Shown here in pieces: positions 9,295 through 19,900 of a stretch of 64,000 nucleotides of DNA (its first letter is position 1; every line of letters starts with the position of its first letter). The notes beneath the pieces were generated by a model. That model made no database searches. It had not been told where the DNA came from and was given only the letters and a program-made list of their open reading frames with translations. Position numbers and translations under genes: made by a program. Origin of the DNA: Bacteroidota bacterium. Its GTDB lineage: Bacteria; Bacteroidota; Bacteroidia; Chitinophagales; Chitinophagaceae. The stretch is from positions 62,001 to 126,000 of the forward strand of contig JAGWRO010000089.1 in the NCBI GenBank assembly GCA_028876495.1, read 5' to 3'.

Positions 9295-11679
9295 ATGGAA
9301 GATCTTACTAATTTATATTATATACCTAATAAATTTAGTCCTAATGAAAAAGGGATTGAGATCTACCAAACAGCGACAAAAGAAAACATTTATTACAAAA
9401 GCTTATTCCCAAAAACTTCCTTTGATGCAAAACTGGACCACAACGCGGGATCCGGAAAAATATGGAAAGAAAGAAATTCAGACAGGCCCCTGGCTCCTAA
9501 ATTAAAGAAAGGTGAATTCGCAGTGGTAGAGCGCAAATATGCCAAAGTTGGAATGTTTGAATTTACCACAAGGGACAATCATAAAATAAATAATGCCGCA
9601 GATGTGGCCTTCATATTCCGGCAGTTAGAAAGTGAAGCCGTTGAACAAGCTTTTGCCGTTTATATTGATAAGGAAAAAAGGCCATCCGTCCAATGGCTGA
9701 GTATGGGGGGAATAAATGCTACCATCATTGATCCGCGGATCATGGTGGATGCAGCACAAAGATTAAAAGCCAGGGAGATTTACCTGGTTCATAATCATCC
9801 TTCAGGAAATTTGAAGCCATCCACAGCCGATATGAATATCGTTGCAAAATTGAAAAATGGTTTTGAGCCAATGGGAATTATGGTAAATGCAATCATCATT
9901 AACCTGGTGAGCGGTAATTATTTGCAATTTGATGAAAATGGTATTTCTGTCGCAGGTGAAGGGATTGCCTCTTATGATTCAAATACAGAAAAAAGAGTCG
10001 AAGTATTTTCTTTTAATAAACAGGCATTCTTACAATCACCAATAAATACCAGAATCCAATCTCCTGCTGATGCTGCCCGGTTTCTTTCACAACAAAAATT
10101 TAGTTCAGGCAAAAAGGGCGGTTACCTTTTGCTCAGTACAAAGAATGAAATCGTGGGAAATTTTTTTGCAACAAATCACGAAAGAAATAAAGCCTATAAA
10201 GAAGTTGCCGGGTTGGTATCAAAATTTGGCGCCACCAGTGTTATTGCATATACAAACAAAGCTGACAATGCATCCTTTTATAGGGATTTACGTGCTGATT
10301 TAAAAAATCTGGAAATAGGTCTTATGGACGTAATTGAATGTGAGAGCAGCGAATTCGTATGTCAGACTTTTGAAAAATACAAGTCATTAATGGAGCAGGG
10401 AAGGTTATACGAGGAATCCACAGATTATAATGTAAATAAAACGGGAAATGTGAACACGGAATATGAATTAGGATTTGGTCGGTTAGGGAGTGGCATTACA
10501 GTTTGGAACAGACATCAAATTGAAAATGATGATTATAAAACAATTGCACATATTTCGGATAGGGGACAAGTTAATTTTTACGATGAAAACTTACCGGATA
10601 CTGTCAAATTGCAGATAATGAACATGGCTGACATTCAGGAGACAAAGTTTGGAAAGTACCAAAACAACGAAATGGGATATCATGAGAATAATTTACCCCG
10701 GAAGTCTTACTCTTTCAATCAGAATTCAGAAGTGTTTCTGCAAAGCAATCAGAGATCATCAAACGATACAGCAATTGCCAATGAAATATCAACCAATTAT
10801 AAAACAAATAAAACAAAAATCATGAACACTCAAAACACATTAAGCGAAGAAAACCTTACTGGCCAAAGTTCAGAGTTAGATAACAATGAAGAAAACTATC
10901 TTCAAAAAAATCTGGATTATATCAATAACCAGGTTAAGTACCTCGGGTTTGGTGAGGGACATAGTGAAGTCCTAAAAGAAGCAATGAGAGGGGAAAGTGA
11001 TAAAATTAATTTTCCAATTTCAAAAGAATTCTATTCTCCTCTACATTCAGAAAAAAAGCAGGAAGTTGACTTTATTTTACATTTTGGCAAGGGCAAAGAA
11101 AGTAGCATGTATTTTTTAAATAGCTATTCTGCACAATTAAAAGGAATGCAGGAGGATAACAACGAGAGTCAGAAATTTTATATCAATAAAGGAAAAGGAA
11201 TTACAGCAAAAGAATCCTTCAATTTACTTTCCGGCAGGGCAGTAAATAAAGACCTCACCAACAAAGAAGGGGTTACTTACAATGCCTGGATAAAACTAAA
11301 ACCATCAGAAGGTAACAGTGAAAAAGGAAACAGGGATTTTCAAATTTTTGGTGAAAATTACGGATTCGACCTGGAAAAAACTTTGTCTAAATACCCTGTC
11401 AAAGAGATGGAGACGCCCGAGGCAGCGGACAAATTAATGAACTCCTTAAAAAAAGGAAACCTCCAGGCAGTCACATTTTCTGAGAACGGCCAGGAAGCTA
11501 CAAAGTTTATTTCTACCAATCCTCAATTCAAAAATCTTGACGTTTTAAATCTTGACGGATCCAAAATGTTTATACCTGCTTCCGTTTTGAATAAAAATGA
11601 AACCGCTCCAAAAAAAAATGTTCAACCAGAATCCTCCCCTTTTATGAAAGAAAATAAATCAGCAGGTATTAAAAGGTAA
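9295..11679 (+). CDS. RadC/JAB-domain protein fused to a second ICE protein family
   Basis: I chose the ATG at 9295 over the upstream TTG at 9283. Residues about 90-220 form a RadC-like JAB domain with HNHPSG and the following STADMN, the metal-binding signature of this fold; RadC proteins are frequent on mobile elements but their activity is not established. A second alpha/beta segment (about 240-350) follows. From residue 510 (ATG at 10,822) the sequence changes to a separate family known as a stand-alone protein in Bacteroidota (motifs MYFLNSY, FYINKGKGITAKE, ENYGFDL). The stretch before that ATG looks intergenic in composition but has no stop codon, so this may be two genes fused by run-through. 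Confidence 0.7.
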   Translation: MEDLTNLYYIPNKFSPNEKGIEIYQTATKENIYYKSLFPKTSFDAKLDHNAGSGKIWKERNSDRPLAPKLKKGEFAVVERKYAKVGMFEFTTRDNHKINNAADVAFIFRQLESEAVEQAFAVYIDKEKRPSVQWLSMGGINATIIDPRIMVDAAQRLKAREIYLVHNHPSGNLKPSTADMNIVAKLKNGFEPMGIMVNAIIINLVSGNYLQFDENGISVAGEGIASYDSNTEKRVEVFSFNKQAFLQSPINTRIQSPADAARFLSQQKFSSGKKGGYLLLSTKNEIVGNFFATNHERNKAYKEVAGLVSKFGATSVIAYTNKADNASFYRDLRADLKNLEIGLMDVIECESSEFVCQTFEKYKSLMEQGRLYEESTDYNVNKTGNVNTEYELGFGRLGSGITVWNRHQIENDDYKTIAHISDRGQVNFYDENLPDTVKLQIMNMADIQETKFGKYQNNEMGYHENNLPRKSYSFNQNSEVFLQSNQRSSNDTAIANEISTNYKTNKTKIMNTQNTLSEENLTGQSSELDNNEENYLQKNLDYINNQVKYLGFGEGHSEVLKEAMRGESDKINFPISKEFYSPLHSEKKQEVDFILHFGKGKESSMYFLNSYSAQLKGMQEDNNESQKFYINKGKGITAKESFNLLSGRAVNKDLTNKEGVTYNAWIKLKPSEGNSEKGNRDFQIFGENYGFDLEKTLSKYPVKEMETPEAADKLMNSLKKGNLQAVTFSENGQEATKFISTNPQFKNLDVLNLDGSKMFIPASVLNKNETAPKKNVQPESSPFMKENKSAGIKR

Positions 11680-11736
11680 TCGTGTATGCCTCGTTGTTAT
11701 TATTAAATCTTTATTGGGACAATAATACGAATTATT

Positions 11737-13902
11737 ATGAAAGTAATCATTACCGAGAAATCTTCGGTGGCAAGAGAAATAGCTGAAGTATTAAACATCA
11801 ATACGAAACATGATGGTTATATGAGCAACCAAGGATATGCTATTACCTGGGCCTTCGGTCATTTGGTTGAATTGTGCCCACCGGAGGTGTATGGATGGAA
11901 AGAATGGACGAAAGAAAATTTACCTATGCTTCCCAAAGAATTTAAAATACAGCCTGCAAAAAGATGGAATACTTCCAAAAAACAATTTATGGAAGACAGT
12001 GGCATTCAAAAGCAATTGTCTGTAATAGATGATTTGTTTTCTCAATGCTCAGAAATCATTGTCGCAACAGATGCAGGCCGCGAAGGCGAATTAATTTTCA
12101 GGCTTATTTATCAGCACCTGCATTGCACAAAACCTTTTAAAAGGCTTTGGGTTACTTCACTTACTAAAAAAGCTATTGAGAAGGGATTTAGCGAACTTAA
12201 AAACGGTAGCTTTTACGACCACTTCTATGAATCTGCACGGTGCAGAAGTGAAGCGGACTGGTTGGTAGGAATGAATGCCAGCCGGGCTCTCACCGTTGGT
12301 GCAGCTTTTCTCAGCCGGTTTTCTTTAGGTAGGGTTCAAACACCAACCCTGGGCATTCTCTGTAAACGATTCAACGACAATAAAAATTTTATACCTGAAC
12401 CTTTTTTCAATTTTCGCATAACCCTTGAAAAGCAAGGGCAGAAGTTTACTGCTGCAAGCCAAAATTATACGAATAAAGAAACGGCTGAAAACGTTTTTAA
12501 GATGGTACAAAAGGCAGAAAAAGCCTTGGTGATTTCTATGGAAAAAAAAGATAAAACAGAAAATGCACCACTTTTATATGACTTGACCACTCTGCAAAGA
12601 GATGCCAATAAATACCATGAATTTTCTGCGGACGATACTATCAGGTTAGCCCAATCACTTTATGAGAAAAAGTTGATCACCTATCCACGTACCGGTTCCT
12701 GCTATATCCCCGAGGATGTTTTTGAAGAAATTCCTGAACTGTTAGAGGTAGCTGAATTAGATGCAACTTTCGGTACCGTAGCTGCTAAATTAAAATCCGG
12801 AGCATTAAATAAAAGAAGCGTCAATGGTGAGAAAGTTACAGACCATCATGCGATTTTAATCACTGAAAATTATGCTGAAAACTTAGGCGAAAAGGAAAAT
12901 AAAATCTACCGGCTTATTCTTTGCAGGATAATAGAGGCATTTTCAGCCCCTTGCTTCAAATCGGTAACGACCATTCAGTTGGAATGTGCAGGTGAACTCT
13001 TCAAATCTTCAGGAAATATCATTAAAGAGGGAAACCAGGGATGGCGGGCAGTCAAACAAATTGCAATGATGAATGAACCTGATAAAAGTGATCCCGAAGA
13101 AGAAATACAAATTTTCCCTGAACTGATTCCTCATGAAACGATTTCAAAAATATCTGCAGAGTTACTTTCAAAGATGACAAAGCCAAAGCCTCTCCATACT
13201 GAAGGCACTTTATTGCTTGCTATGGAAACCTGCGGCAAAGAAATTGATGAAGAAATTTTTAGAGAAGCCCTAAAAGAATGCGGGCTTGGAACACCTGCAA
13301 CCAGAGCCTCCATCATAGAAACCTTAATAAAGCGAAACTATGTTGAGAGGCAAAAGAAGTTTCTTATTCCGACTCCAAAAGGTTTGGCCGTTTATTCTTT
13401 ATTGAAAGATAAAACAATTGGTTCAGCGGAGCTGACCGGTAAATGGGAACAGCGCCTGGAGCAAATCAGCAGGGGAAAACAGGATCCTGAATGGTTCATG
13501 CACGATATTGTTAATTATACAAAGCTTATCACAGAGGATATCCTAAAAATCGGAGGATCCTTACTGGGCGCTGACTTAAGCGAAAAAAATACTGCCGGTA
13601 TCCAATGTCCCAAATGCAGAAAAGGAGAATTGAGAAAATCTGAAAAAAATTATTACTGCAGCAATTACCCCAAAAAAAATACGAATGGATCTGCTGATGA
13701 GGGTTGCACCTTTACAATCCGGACACTCATTGCCGGGAAGAAAATAACTGAAAATACAGTAAGACAGATTTGTGTAAAAGGAAAATCTTCTTTAGTAAAA
13801 GGATTTAAAAGTAAGGCCGGAAAAGAGTTTTGCGCCAACCTGGTTTTGAAAGAAGACTGGCAAATAGGTTTTGAGTTTGAACAAAAACTTCACAAGGTCT
13901 AA
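11737..13902 (+). CDS. topB: DNA topoisomerase III
   Basis: This type IA topoisomerase relaxes and decatenates DNA; ICE-borne copies are thought to assist processing of the transferred strand. It has the TOPRIM start MKVIITEKSSVA, the acidic motif ATDAGREGELIF (about residues 109-120) and the active-site segment ITYPRTGS with the catalytic tyrosine near residue 317. A C-terminal zinc-binding segment starts with CPKCRKGEL (about residue 625). The length of 721 residues is normal for TopB. It is co-directional with the RadC-like gene and the methylase/helicase. Confidence 0.93.
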   Translation: MKVIITEKSSVAREIAEVLNINTKHDGYMSNQGYAITWAFGHLVELCPPEVYGWKEWTKENLPMLPKEFKIQPAKRWNTSKKQFMEDSGIQKQLSVIDDLFSQCSEIIVATDAGREGELIFRLIYQHLHCTKPFKRLWVTSLTKKAIEKGFSELKNGSFYDHFYESARCRSEADWLVGMNASRALTVGAAFLSRFSLGRVQTPTLGILCKRFNDNKNFIPEPFFNFRITLEKQGQKFTAASQNYTNKETAENVFKMVQKAEKALVISMEKKDKTENAPLLYDLTTLQRDANKYHEFSADDTIRLAQSLYEKKLITYPRTGSCYIPEDVFEEIPELLEVAELDATFGTVAAKLKSGALNKRSVNGEKVTDHHAILITENYAENLGEKENKIYRLILCRIIEAFSAPCFKSVTTIQLECAGELFKSSGNIIKEGNQGWRAVKQIAMMNEPDKSDPEEEIQIFPELIPHETISKISAELLSKMTKPKPLHTEGTLLLAMETCGKEIDEEIFREALKECGLGTPATRASIIETLIKRNYVERQKKFLIPTPKGLAVYSLLKDKTIGSAELTGKWEQRLEQISRGKQDPEWFMHDIVNYTKLITEDILKIGGSLLGADLSEKNTAGIQCPKCRKGELRKSEKNYYCSNYPKKNTNGSADEGCTFTIRTLIAGKKITENTVRQICVKGKSSLVKGFKSKAGKEFCANLVLKEDWQIGFEFEQKLHKV

Positions 13903-13943
13903 ATTCTTTCCCTTTCATTTTACCTGAATTACCGAATTTTACA

Positions 13944-16900
13944 ATGAAGAAAAAACAGAATTATAATTCTTTACAATTATCCTTTTTTGATGAGGTAGTT
14001 ATTCACAAAAATCGCGATAACGAAAATCTTTTGGAAGATAACTGGAAAAGTGTAATTGATCATTTTGAAAAAGAGAAGCAAACCACTAAAAATTTAAAAA
14101 CTGAAAATAATGAAAGAGACCTATCAGAAAGTAACAGGGGAAAACGGTCAGGATTATCTGATGCTGACAAACGAGGAAACTATCTTGATTTCGGAACTTC
14201 CCTGGAAGGGTCGGGTACTTTACGAAATGTTGAAGGAACAACAGCAAAAGCGATTTTTAATGATGAAAAAATCAGGAGAACTAATTCCCTTCCTGCAGAA
14301 AATAACGAAGAACTATTACGACAGAATGAACCATCACATCATAGAAAACGGGATGAAAGAGACGGAAGCGGAAGAACTGGAATGGCCGGAACTGACGAAA
14401 GCGGCTGGCCTGAGTTAGCATCATTAGAATACATTTTGGATTTTAAGATTATAGAAATTGTATTACCAAACAACAGAGATCCTAATTACATTGTTACAGC
14501 ATCCATCGGCGAAAGCCTGGGTGAAAGATCCGAAACAAGAAGATTTTTGTTTGACGACTCACCCAATGATCAGGAAATAACCAAAGCTATTCTTGATACC
14601 TACAAGGAAATTGCAAGTCAGCCGGAATATGCTAGTGGTGATTTTTACGAACAAAAATTACACACCATTGCTGCAAACGTATTAGCTGAAGTAAATAAAA
14701 ATATTTCTGAAGAAAAAACGATTGAAGAACCGATTACCGATGTTGCCAACTTTCACAGCCTTTCCGCACCCTACGAAAGCAGGACATTCTCAAAAAAAAT
14801 AAAATACCAGGATAATATTGCAGCACTGGGACTTCTTTTAAAATTGGAAGATGAACATAGAAATGCAACACCTGAAGAACAAACTACTCTTGCAAAATAT
14901 GTTGGCTGGGGAGGATTGAAAGAAATTCTTTTAGACCCGGGTAATGATGCGTTCTGGAAGACAACCTCAGATATTGAGCTACGAAGTTTTGTGAGCGATG
15001 TATATGACCGGTTTAGCCGATTAGATATCGACGGTAGTCAGGGATTATTACAAGCGGCTAAACGAAGCATTATAAATGCTCACTACACTCCTTACGAGTT
15101 AATCAACGCCATCTATGATGGTGTAGAAAAAGCAGGGTTTAAAGGCGGTAATATTTTAGAGCCTTCTGCGGGTGTCGGAAATTTTCTTGCAGCGATGCCG
15201 GTTGACATGGCAAACAGTTCAGAAGTTACTGCCATAGAAATGGACAGGACAACCGGTAAAATTTTACAACGACTATTTCCGACGGCAGAGACATACATTA
15301 CTGCCTTTGAAAAAATAAACCTGCCTGAAAATCATTATGACCTTGTCATCTCCAATATTCCTTTCGGCTCTGTCCCTATTTATGATAATCAATTAGCCGC
15401 GTTAAAAGACAAACGATACAAAAACGCCTCTGGTAACATTCACAATTACTTCTTTGCCAAATCCATACTGCTTTCCAAACCAGGCAGCATGATTGCGTTT
15501 ATCACCAGCCGTTATACGCTCGACAGTCAACAAAATAATGATATCAGGGATTTAATAAATGGCAATTGCGAATTTTGCGGAGCGATAAGACTTCCGGATA
15601 ATGCTTTCCAGGCCAACGCAGGCACACAGGTGGTTTCAGATATTATCTTTCTCAGAAAATTTAACCTTGGCGAAGAAAAAAAACAATCTAATAATTTTCT
15701 CAATGTAAAATCAAGCCCCTTTAAAGATCATAAAAACCAATCAGGCATTATTAGTTACAATGAATATTTTCATGATCACCCTTCTCACATGATTGGCCAG
15801 GTGGAATTTGGCGGCCAGTACAGCAAAGAAGAGTTTAATCTTAAAGGAAATAAAGAAACAAACCTAAGAGAGAAGATCAATAAAATTACTGATTCACTGT
15901 TTAAAAATCCGGTTTTACTAAGTAATAAAATACAAGGAAATAAAACAGAAGAAATAAATGCAGAGGTAGAAAGATATATACAATTGAACCAGTTTGATAA
16001 TATCGGTAACCTGATCGTAATGAAGGATGGCTCTGTGGGAATTATTTCCGACAAATTTCATATCAATGAAGAACTGGATAACAAAATAAGAGCATTGGGA
16101 TTAGACCCGGGAAGTATTCGCCATAACAGAAAAAATCTTAGCTGGAAAGATGAGGAATCACTAAAAAATAATGGTATAGATATTTCTGATTTCTATTACC
16201 GCGTTGTTGAAAATGTCCGAATCCGTAAAGATGACTTACCCAAAGTGAGGTACATTCAATCTTTGAGAGAAAAAACCAAAGAACTCATTTTTAAAGAATC
16301 TGGTGGTTATAGTGATATTGCTCTCAATAACATCAGGGCTAACCTCAAAGCCACTTATGAAGAATTTGTTTTTAAATATGGAAATATCTTAGATAAAAAC
16401 AACAGTAAACTTACCGATTTAGATGCTGATAAATACGTTATTTCGGCGCTTGAGAATAAAGATAAAATAACGGGAAAAATAGTACCCTCCGATATATTAT
16501 TTAAGAGAACCATCAATCCCGTAAGAGAGATACACAAGACCGATAGTATTCAGGATGCAATTACGCTCAGTCTTCAAAAATACGGCAAACTGCAGATGAA
16601 CTATATAGCTGAATTGATGGATAAGACTTATGAAGAAATTATACAGAGCCAAAAAGGAGATGCAACTTTTATTTTTAAAGATGAAAGCGGTAACCATCTT
16701 ACCAGAGAAGAATATCTATCCGGAAATGTAGTGGATAAATTAAAGTTGGCTAAAACTTTTTCTGAAACCAATCCGGATCCGATGGCTATCGGATGGATCA
16801 ACAATGTAGAACAATTGGAAAAAGTGCAGCCAAAACCAATCTCAGCTATTGATATTTATAGCCCGATGCACGCAAGGTGGATACCTCAGCATTATATTCA

Positions 16901-19900
16901 TGAATTCCTGCAGGCCCTTTTAAAAACCGACCAGCTGGATCTTAATTTTTCAAAGAGTTCCGATGCTTATTCTATAAACATTTATGATAGATCAGGCATT
17001 GTTGCAACTTTTGCCACCAAAAGGAAAAGCGCTGCATGGGTTATTAACCATGCACTAAACGGTATGGAACCAAAAGTTACTTACACTGTAGAAGTAGAGC
17101 CTGGTAAAACTAAGCTTGAATTTGACCCGGAAGATACCCAACTGGCAAAAGAAAATTATCGTAAAATAAAAAGTGCATGGGACGATTGGAAATACAATGA
17201 CTACAAACGAAGAGGACATCTTGCAGGTATCTACAACCAAACATTTAATAACACCATTCTCAGAACTTATGACGGCACTCATAGCACTTTTCCAGGATTA
17301 ATAGGCTTTACTCCCAGGCCACATCAAAAGGATGCGATCTTTCGAAACATTCAACAAATGGGTGGAATCAATGACCATATAGTAGGCGCAGGAAAGACAC
17401 TGATACAAGTAGCTACTGCAATGGAATTGCGCAGGCTGGCCATGGCAAATAAGCCTTTAATAATTGGCTTGAAAAGTCAGATACCTCAACTATATGAACA
17501 GTTTAAAAAAGCGTATCCACTCGCTAAAGTACTTTTCCCCAATGAAAAGGATTTTATTAAGGCCAACCGAAAAAGGCTTTTGAATAACATCGCAACAAAC
17601 GATTGGGATGCGATCATTTTATCACATGACCAGTTTACCCGGATCAATCAGCCGGTGGACATACAGGTATCATTAATCGAAGAACTCACTACAATCCTTA
17701 AAGAGGAAATGAGCAATACTGAAGATAAGCAGGAAAAGAAAAGATTGGAAACGAGATTATATAAATATGAACAAAAAATAGCAGCGCTGATCGATACTCC
17801 GAAAGACCAGGGTGTACTTGATTTTTCGCAATTAGGAATAGATTTTCTCATGGTAGATGAAAGCCAGGAATTTAAAAACCTGGAGTTTTCGACAACCAAA
17901 AAAAATGTCAGGGGTTTGGGAAATCCTCTTGGAAGCAAGAAAGCATTTAATATGCTCGTAGCTTGCAGGCATCTTCAAAATTTGCATAAGGCTGATAAAG
18001 GCATCCTATTCTCATCAGGGACTCCTATCAGTAATACAATGGCTGAATTGTATTTATTATTCAAATACCTGCGTCCCAATAAAATGAAAGAAACCGGGAT
18101 TACCAGTTTTGACCGGTGGGCGGCTAATTTTGCCAATGACTATTCTGATCTTGAATATTATATGGGAAGGTTTAAAGAAGTTCACCGCTTTCGTGAATTT
18201 GCCAACCTTCCGGAACTACTAACCATGTACCGGGAAATCGCAGACGTTCGCAATAACAATAACCTTACACTGGATAAGCCTAAAGCAGAACATACGCTCA
18301 TTAAAATACAGCCCTCCGAAACTCAGCTAAAACTTATTGAAAAATTACAGGATTTTATTAATTCGAAAGGGAATGATTTTGCAGAAGAACTTGGCCTTAT
18401 TGCAGGCTATGATGATCGCAAGGGAATCAACCCTTCCTTCGCTCTTTTAGCAATTAATTTCGCAAAAAAATTAAGCCTCGATCCAAGATTGATTGATGCT
18501 TCCCATTCACCAGGAACCAAATTAATGGAAGCTTCAAAAAACATTGCAAAAATTTATTTTGAAACCAATTCTTTTAAAGGAACGCAATTAATCTTTAGTG
18601 ATATGGGTACTCCCAAAAGCAACAATAAAATGGATAACCTCTTTGAACACCTGTCAGGAGATATTCCGCAAGCTGACTTATTGGAAATCTTCGGTGAAGA
18701 TTATTATGAAAAAAAATCGAGGCCAAAGATGCAAGACATTGATGCAAAGATTAGCGAAGTTTTAAAACTTACCGATAATGAAGTTGGGGATCTCGTGGAA
18801 GAAGCCAATGCATTGGAAAACTTTAATGTTTATTCAGAATTGAAACGCCTACTGGTAGAGAAGGGAATTCCTGAAAAAGAAATTGTATTTATTCATGATT
18901 ATAATACCCGAAAACAAAAGGAAGATTTATTTGAAGCAGTCAATAAGGGAGACATTCGAATTGTTTTAGGTTCAACCAAAAAACTGGGCACGGGAGTTAA
19001 CGTTCAGAACAGGGCTGTCGCAGGACATCACCTGGATATTTCATGGAGGCCTTCAGATTTAGAACAAAGAAACGGCAGGTTTGAAAGACAAGGAAATGAA
19101 GCGGCAAAAATTTATTGCGATAATAAAGTAAATGCCTTTTATTATGCTACCGAACGTACTTTGGATGCCAGCATGTACAATACCGTTTCACAAAAAGCAA
19201 AGTTCATAGCTCAGTTAAAAACTACATCCAGCGCCGATGTCAGAACTGTTAAGGATATTGAAGAAGATGTGGATATGGGTAGTATGGCTGCTGAATTATC
19301 GGGCGATCCTGTGTTCAAAGAAAAAGCAAATCTTCAAAAAAGAATTACTGAATTAACCCAACTTGAAAAATCTTTTAAATCAAAGAAATATGATTTTGAA
19401 AATAATATACGGCGGTCAGAAACAAGAATTAAAGCATTTGAAAAGCAGGCCGTCATTTTAAAGAAGACAATTCCATTATTAAAATCTATTCCAAAAGATG
19501 AAAAGGGGGAATTTATTTTTTTGGCAAAAGTGGCAGGGCAGAATTATAACAAAGTTGGAGAATTTGGAACCGCAATGATTTCAGAGGCGGAGCATGCTAA
19601 AAAGTATAAACCCACTGGGCACGTTTTTGTATTGGGAGAACTTTGGAATTTTAAAGTTCTGGGAAAAGTGGAGCATAGCTTTATGAATAATAGAAACCAG
19701 GTAAGCAGGGAATTGATGTCTCCATTTAACGAAAAAATTGGAGAAACAAAAGAATTGCCCATAGGAGAAATGGCAGCAGGCTTACAAATTAAGCAGGCCA
19801 TACTTGAAATGCCTAAGGATTTGGAAAGATTTTCCCGAAACATCGGAAAAGAAAAGCAGGATGTAGGAGAGTATTCCAAACAACTGAATTCTGTGTTTCC

